A stretch of DNA of 10,140 nucleotides from NCBI GenBank assembly GCA_900299205.1, contig OMIW01000103.1, positions 1 to 10,140 on the forward strand, given 5' to 3'. The notes beneath the pieces are model-generated. The model saw only the letters and a list, made by a program, of their open reading frames with translations, was not told the origin of the DNA and did not search any database. Within the stretch, counting starts at the first letter, position 1, and each line of letters starts with the position of its first letter. The translations under genes were made by a program, and so were the position numbers. Source of the DNA: Pseudomonadota bacterium. GTDB lineage: Bacteria > Bdellovibrionota_C > UBA2361 > OMIW01. Below are positions 6,416 through 10,140 of the stretch, in pieces.

Positions 6416-7285
6416 CTATCGACACCAAAGCTCGACTCTCCGATTTTTTGAACGACCTTCTTCTGTCAAATCCTCTGTGATCGGCCGGGTTGCTCCCAAA
6501 GACATGACCTCGAACCTGCTCCCATCCGCCCCCCGCTCGACAAGGAGGCGAACAACCGACTCAGCGCGAGCCCGAGCCACTGCCTCATTCCTCTGAGGGG
6601 AACCGATGCTGTCGGAATGCCCCTCGACCACCACCGCACCGGGACATGAGGCTATAATGGACAGAGCACCACCCAACACTGGGTCTGAAATTGACGGCTC
6701 TGCGCTGCCCATCCCGAACTTAGCAGGAAAGACGACTCGCTCGGAGTTTCTCTGACTTGTCTGATTCGGCAACTTGACCGGTTCATCGGCAGGAATATTC
6801 ACGGGCTCCTCTTTGACTTGGGTCGGTGGAGAAGGTTCCTTTTCCACGACGACCTCCGTCGTGGGTTGTTCCACCGGGTCTTCTTTGCCCAGTCCTTCCC
6901 CATATTCCCGAGGAGCCTCGTCTTCCTTCTTCGCTTCGACCTTTGCGACCTCTTTCGCTACCGGCTGTTCTGAAATCGTTTCATCGACGGCTTCATCAGC
7001 TTTTGTCGCATCACCATCTTCACCCTCTGGCTCAGCGTACTGAGCCTCAAGAGTCCCTAAAAGTTCATGGGGTGCCTCTCGCTCAAAACCCATCTGCTTA
7101 CCCAATTTAGAGAATGCGATTGACCCCACCACCGCTATCAACACCACGGGTACAAAAACCTTCTTCATGAGACCCGCCAATGCCGACCTGCGACGGTCCA
7201 CTGCCTCGGTTGACCCTGAGGCAACGAAGTCATGCAGATTTTCCCTCACGCGATCGAGTGAACGATTTAAGCCGTCAGAATCCAT
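6416..7285 (-). CDS. Inner-membrane-anchored OmpA-domain protein
   Basis: Predicted peptidoglycan-binding envelope protein, 289 residues from the ATG at 7285. Residues 1-41 are charged and probably cytoplasmic; ~43-59 form one membrane span (FVPVVLIAVVGSIAF); ~60-180 are a Glu/Lys/Pro/Val-rich periplasmic linker like that of TonB or MotB-type proteins; ~183-289 form an OmpA C-terminal domain. In it, EGHSDSIG gives D225 and ARARAESV gives R240, the residues that bind diaminopimelate in OmpA, 15 apart as expected, and NRRVEL closes the domain. C214 (SCPGA) and C288 could form a disulfide. The topology (N-in, single span) resembles MotB or TolR-linked anchors, unlike outer-membrane OmpA or Pal. 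It lies 59 bases upstream of amtB. An in-frame TTG at 7348 is possible but less likely; AGGG lies 5 bases before the chosen ATG. Confidence 0.85.
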   Translation of the reverse strand: MDSDGLNRSLDRVRENLHDFVASGSTEAVDRRRSALAGLMKKVFVPVVLIAVVGSIAFSKLGKQMGFEREAPHELLGTLEAQYAEPEGEDGDATKADEAVDETISEQPVAKEVAKVEAKKEDEAPREYGEGLGKEDPVEQPTTEVVVEKEPSPPTQVKEEPVNIPADEPVKLPNQTSQRNSERVVFPAKFGMGSAEPSISDPVLGGALSIIASCPGAVVVEGHSDSIGSPQRNEAVARARAESVVRLLVERGADGSRFEVMSLGATRPITEDLTEEGRSKNRRVELWCR

Positions 7286-7640
7286 GTCAGCCCTGAGTCC
7301 TGTTAATAAGTCCCTTTCCCGATTTCTGTAAGAGCAGATTGCTATCAAGCTACTGCCTCTGCCTGAGCGCTCTACCTACCGCCCCATTCATGGCTACCCT
7401 TAGCTCTAGGTATGATGCACAGCACCCCCTTCGAGGATTCAGTCTTTAGTCGAGATGAACACCATCCGGGCCAAACTGCAGTAAAACCTCTTTCTAGGGC
7501 AGTGAGATATGCGGTATCACGCCCACAACATTAATGAGACAAAGACCTAAACCACCTAAACACGCCAATACTCAACCACCCCAGACTTATCAAGACCTCC
7601 CCTGGAGATCATCCTACTCAACACGAACAACCCAAAGCAT
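7286..7640. other. 355-base spacer upstream of the OmpA-domain gene
   Basis: I see no gene here. It should hold the promoter of the downstream minus-strand operon, but I found no convincing -35/-10 pair. An imperfect dyad (GTGAGATA at 7502-7509 with TATCAC at 7515-7520) could be an operator. The part nearest the 154-aa gene (7531-7640) is very poor in G on the plus strand, so the minus transcript is G/T-rich. It contains a 9-base tandem repeat. Confidence 0.5.
7545..7562. repeat. Two 9-base tandem units
   Basis: ACCTAAACC (7545-7553) is followed directly by ACCTAAACA (7554-7562), differing only in the last base. Two units are too few to call an iteron or protein-binding array; it is recorded because it lies in the non-coding spacer upstream of an operon. 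Confidence 0.35.
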
Positions 7641-8105
7641 TCACTTTTGCTCCGTGCACTCCCCGACCATCCGGGCAAGGCCCGATCGCCACCCCGAAGA
7701 GCAGGTCTTTTCATACCTTTTGGAGCGCTTATCAAATAGCTTCAATAGCACTGAGCGACGATCCAGATGTTTCTGCAGAAGCTCACGATCATTCTTTAAT
7801 CCCGAGTTGCTAACGATCTGCGAGAGGATGTTACCCGATAACCAGACGAAGCGTTGCTGTCGCTCTGACACTGGCCCATTGAATTTCCGATATTCAGTAA
7901 TGCCGCGGGTGTAGTCGTCGTCACTTCTGAGCAACGGCTCGGCGATGACAAGAAATTGATCCTCCTCCTCCTGCACCGAATGATCGACTTCCTCAAGCGA
8001 ATCCCTCTGACGACGGAGTGACTCAATCTGCCGATATTCCTCGAAGCCCACAAAGCTGGTCACTCCGAGACCGATCGCCAAAAGGACCAATCGAACTAAC
8101 TTCAT
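7641..8105 (-). CDS. Membrane-anchored small coiled-coil protein, 154 aa
   Basis: Unknown function. Residues 4-21 (VRLVLLAIGLGVTSFVGF) form a single uncleaved-looking membrane anchor or signal segment. Residues ~22-55 are a charged helix likely to form a coiled coil (EEYRQIESLRRQRDSLEEV and on). The rest is helical and charged, with two cysteines near the C-terminus (TCSSGW and GECTEQ) that might pair in the periplasm. The ATG (8103-8105) has CAGGA about 12 bases upstream, a weak and distant site. It lies 76 bases after the KdsB-like gene's stop and hairpin, and a long spacer separates it from the OmpA-domain gene. It resembles the other small secreted helical protein at 2247-2708 in overall design, but not in sequence as far as I can see. 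Confidence 0.7.
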   Translation of the reverse strand: MKLVRLVLLAIGLGVTSFVGFEEYRQIESLRRQRDSLEEVDHSVQEEEDQFLVIAEPLLRSDDDYTRGITEYRKFNGPVSERQQRFVWLSGNILSQIVSNSGLKNDRELLQKHLDRRSVLLKLFDKRSKRYEKTCSSGWRSGLARMVGECTEQK

Positions 8106-8161
8106 ATGGGCTTAATTCCTGATCGGTCACACGAGTTAATGAGACTACCCTTGAGTACGGC

Positions 8162-8185
8162 ATGATGAGAATGGGGAATCATCAT
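8162..8185 (-). terminator. Hairpin over the KdsB-like stop codon
   Basis: ATGATGA (8162-8168) and TCATCAT (8179-8185) are perfect reverse complements with a 10-base loop; the TGA stop (8182-8184) lies in the stem. It is A/T-rich and has no T-run, so termination is uncertain. It parallels the stop-codon hairpin at 2951-2972. Confidence 0.35.
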
Positions 8186-8976
8186 TCCAACTCTCCTTCA
8201 CGGTCAATAATCGCCTCTATCCTCTTAATATCATCCTCTGCCTCTAGAGCGATCACCGATCGACCTCGATAATCGACCTCGATTGTTCGCACCCTCAGAC
8301 CGTTTTCTATCACCCTCAGCTGCTCGATTCCCTCCGATTCCTCGAGCTCACCGATTGGAAGCGATTTATAGGCCTGCAGCGCACTGAATCGATATCCATC
8401 AACTGCTACCTGCTTGTACACCGGAAGGGGTTCACGAGGAGTGCGCATGGCTGGTATAATTGAGCGGGAGAGAAAGAGAGCATCACCATCTTGCCGTCGA
8501 ACAACGAAGACACCCGCCGATTCCCCCGCTCGACGCGCCTCAACCGCGAGTCGATGAGCTGCCTGCGTGAGGCGTACAACAGGAGCAACGATTTGCAGAG
8601 ATGAATCGGCAACAAGCGCGTTTACCGTCGCCGCGATCACCCATGGTGGCATGACAACTTGATTTCCCTCGATGATGATCACGATATCATCAGATGATGC
8701 CCGGTTGCAGACAGCTTCGTACGCTCTTATCGTTTTGTTCGAACAGGCACCGGAAAGCACCACCGGCTCGATCCCCATCGAATGAACGTGCTCTGCCACC
8801 CGCTCATCATCAGTCGCAACAACAACCTGTACATCCCCCTCCCGACAGAGGGTAGTCGCAGCCCGCACGAGTTCTGTCGTCCGCTCGATTACCCGTCGGC
8901 CTTTGATGAATGCCAAGGGCCTCCCCGGAAACAACACATCCTGAAATCGCGATACAACAACCAAAAATACCGTCAT
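8182..8976 (-). CDS. Degenerate KdsB-like cytidylyltransferase homologue
   Basis: Homologue of 3-deoxy-manno-octulosonate cytidylyltransferase (KdsB), which makes CMP-Kdo for lipopolysaccharide. It has 264 residues from the ATG at 8976. The fold is recognisable: R10 and FPGRPL (16-21) match the nucleotide-binding loop, VVVATDDERV (51-60), ALFLSRSIIP (~156-165), YRFSAL (185-190) and LEESEGIEQLRVIENG (201-216). Key residues differ: the family QGDEP, whose Asp binds Mg2+, reads EGNQV (N105, Q106); the second metal Asp (of DTPEDLERV) aligns with E235 (EAEDDIKRI); the second loop arginine is L15; the family KH(I/L)GIY reads KQVAVDG. The enzyme may therefore be inactive, regulatory or altered in substrate. 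It starts 17 bases after mltA's stop with AAGGGA 5 bases upstream. Family membership is firm; activity is doubtful. Confidence 0.8.
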   Translation of the reverse strand: MTVFLVVVSRFQDVLFPGRPLAFIKGRRVIERTTELVRAATTLCREGDVQVVVATDDERVAEHVHSMGIEPVVLSGACSNKTIRAYEAVCNRASSDDIVIIIEGNQVVMPPWVIAATVNALVADSSLQIVAPVVRLTQAAHRLAVEARRAGESAGVFVVRRQDGDALFLSRSIIPAMRTPREPLPVYKQVAVDGYRFSALQAYKSLPIGELEESEGIEQLRVIENGLRVRTIEVDYRGRSVIALEAEDDIKRIEAIIDREGELE

Positions 8977-8981
8977 ACGAA

Positions 8982-8987
8982 TCCCTT
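8982..8987 (-). promoter_or_regulatory. Ribosome binding site of the KdsB-like gene
   Basis: AAGGGA lies 5 bases before the ATG at 8976 on the minus strand. It favours this start over the in-frame TTG at 9000, which would overlap the end of mltA. Confidence 0.7.
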
Positions 8988-8993
8988 GAGGCA

Positions 8994-10140
8994 CTACCAA
9001 ACCTCCTGACTGGCAGGTTTCGATTCGAGTGCTCCCATCTCTTTCTCGGAAACCCTCTTCGACACCTTTTTTCGCAAAAAATATATCATGCCCGACTGCC
9101 TCATCCGGCCTGCTATCTCCTCCTCCGCGTGACCTCTCCCCGTGAAAAGATCAACTCGACCCGGTCCTCGAATGGCATCCCCCGTATCCTGATTCATCAC
9201 GAGACCACTAAACGGCACGGGCACCCCGGACTTATTGGCTGCTGGAATATCAGTGATCAGAAATGCCAACGCGCCACTCGGAAATAAACGGTTGTCAGTC
9301 GCAATCGTCCGAAAGGGGGTGATTGGAACACCGATACTGCCGATCGGCCCCTCCGAAACAAGTCGGAAGAAGATGTAGCTGGGATTGTAACCGAATATCT
9401 CGTGCTGTTGGTCCGGATGCTGCTCAAGGTAAGAACGAATCGACTGCATCGTCACCTGTTCAGGGGATAGAATACCTCGCTCGACAAGAAGTCTCCCGAT
9501 AGGTCGGTAGGGAAGTCCATTTTTTGCCGCAAATCCGACCCGAATCCGTTGTTGATCGGGAAGTACGATGGTGCCCGATCCCTGGATATGGATAAAAAAA
9601 CGGGCGATAGGATCCCGTAAATATACCAACTCCAGCCCCCGACCTGAGAGAATGCTTGATCCATCAATCTCCCTGCGGTCGTAATACGGAACCACCTCAC
9701 CCGAGTCACTCAACCGTCCGACCCGCTCAGGAGCGGGAACACCAACTCTCAGGCTGACCGCCGGCTCGGGAATATGCACTAAGTCGGTTGGAGGAGCATA
9801 CAATGGGTAACGGTACTCAGAATCAGGGCTCAGTGAACCGGCAACCTCGGGCTCATAATATCCCGTAACGAGGACCCTCTCAGCGGCTGTCTTGTAAAAC
9901 AGATAATTTTCGCGCAGATAGTCGAAGAATGCTGGCGAGAATCCCTCTTGAGCAAGGCGGGATGAAACATCCTCAAGGGTCTCTACGAGGTTTGACACGG
10001 GCACCGTCTCCCTGCCAAAGCGACGATCCACATCGGGGGGAAGCTGCCGATAATAACGGAGCGATTGCTCCATCGCTTGGAGGAGAGGACCCGGGTCAGA
10101 TGTATCTCCGCCAACCACATCCCTTAACGGGGGGGGGGCA
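8994..10140 (-). CDS. mltA: MltA-type lytic transglycosylase (5' end missing)
   Basis: Membrane-bound lytic murein transglycosylase A, which cleaves peptidoglycan glycan strands to 1,6-anhydromuropeptides. The frame is open to the right edge, so the N-terminus lies outside. The visible 381 residues begin APPPLRDVVGGD, resembling the linker after a lipoprotein signal; the base before it (T) would fit a TGT or TGC-type Cys codon context only if further sequence confirms it. Counting from the GTG at 10118, the MltA domain runs ~85-255 (VTGYYEPEVAGS, then REIDGSSILSGRGLELVYLRDP, then FFIHIQGSG). The 3D barrel follows (~257-340) with GLVMNQDTGDAIRGPGRVD, which carries the conserved catalytic-type aspartate, and FTGRGHAEEE. 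The C-terminal 30 residues are charged. It is 17 bases upstream of the KdsB-like gene, so both are probably co-transcribed. Confidence 0.92.
   Translation of the reverse strand, partial: APPPLRDVVGGDTSDPGPLLQAMEQSLRYYRQLPPDVDRRFGRETVPVSNLVETLEDVSSRLAQEGFSPAFFDYLRENYLFYKTAAERVLVTGYYEPEVAGSLSPDSEYRYPLYAPPTDLVHIPEPAVSLRVGVPAPERVGRLSDSGEVVPYYDRREIDGSSILSGRGLELVYLRDPIARFFIHIQGSGTIVLPDQQRIRVGFAAKNGLPYRPIGRLLVERGILSPEQVTMQSIRSYLEQHPDQQHEIFGYNPSYIFFRLVSEGPIGSIGVPITPFRTIATDNRLFPSGALAFLITDIPAANKSGVPVPFSGLVMNQDTGDAIRGPGRVDLFTGRGHAEEEIAGRMRQSGMIYFLRKKVSKRVSEKEMGALESKPASQEVW
10129..10138 (-). repeat. C10 run near the 5' end of mltA
   Basis: Ten consecutive G on the plus strand (C10 on the coding strand) encode the Pro run just after the presumed lipoprotein anchor. 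It is the longest mononucleotide run in the window and lies almost at the window edge. A length change would frameshift mltA. Confidence 0.6.

Noticed and set aside
6357-6428. 24-residue extension of AmtB overlapping the OmpA-domain gene
   Set aside because: It would put a basic stretch before a clear signal peptide, and GAGAGAGGA supports the ATG at 6356.
7286-7340. Possible promoter on the minus strand (TTACAG, 17 bases, TATTAA) upstream of the OmpA-domain gene
   Set aside because: The spacing is right, but only two of six -35 bases match the sigma-70 consensus, so I cannot support it.
7286-7348. TTG start giving the OmpA-domain protein 21 extra residues
   Set aside because: The ATG at 7285 has AGGG at fitting distance and begins a plausible charged cytoplasmic segment; the TTG remains a weaker alternative.
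7534-7914. 126-aa plus-strand reading frame
   Set aside because: It is an antisense shadow of the 154-aa membrane-anchored gene, with unlikely composition (Arg, Pro, Ser, Thr, Cys).
1-10140. tRNA, rRNA, CRISPR, transposase, toxin-antitoxin or phage-defence genes
   Set aside because: I looked on both strands and saw no cloverleaf, repeat-spacer pattern or characteristic protein motifs.

Overview
The window looks like a chromosomal segment of a Gram-negative bacterium of roughly balanced GC content. Outer-envelope genes (MltA-type lytic transglycosylase, an OmpA-domain protein, a KdsB-family sugar nucleotidyltransferase homologue) lie next to Roadblock/LC7 and PATAN (DUF4388) signalling proteins. 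That mix is typical of the former Deltaproteobacteria and relatives (Myxococcota, Bdellovibrionota, Desulfobacterota, SAR324); I cannot narrow it further from sequence alone. I saw no rRNA, tRNA, CRISPR array, transposase or integrase.

Layout, left to right. Positions 1-210 hold no gene I can support but contain three short perfect hairpins. A small acidic conserved-type protein (211-534, minus) and an M29 aminopeptidase (795-2066, plus) are divergently transcribed from a 260-base spacer. Next comes a small secreted coiled-coil protein (2247-2708, plus), preceded by a nested hairpin that buries its ribosome binding site. It converges on a minus-strand block that fills the rest of the window.

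Read in transcription order (right to left), that block is: mltA (5' end beyond the window), a KdsB-like protein 17 bases later, then a stop-codon hairpin, a small membrane-anchored coiled-coil protein, a 355-base spacer, an inner-membrane-anchored OmpA-domain protein, the ammonium transporter amtB, a Roadblock protein, and a protein with a possible degenerate receiver, a PATAN domain and a C-terminal Roadblock domain. Gaps of 59, 37 and 17 bases suggest that the last four form one operon ending at an 8-bp hairpin over the final stop codon.

The most interesting points are: (1) a KdsB homologue whose two metal-binding aspartates and other active-site residues are substituted; (2) mononucleotide runs of 8-10 bases at the 5' ends of four genes, candidates for slippage-based phase variation; (3) a two-state-looking leader over the Shine-Dalgarno of the secreted coiled-coil gene; (4) the coupling of an ammonium transporter to two Roadblock proteins with no PII gene or GTPase beside it; (5) repeated use of stop-proximal hairpins with no T-tract.
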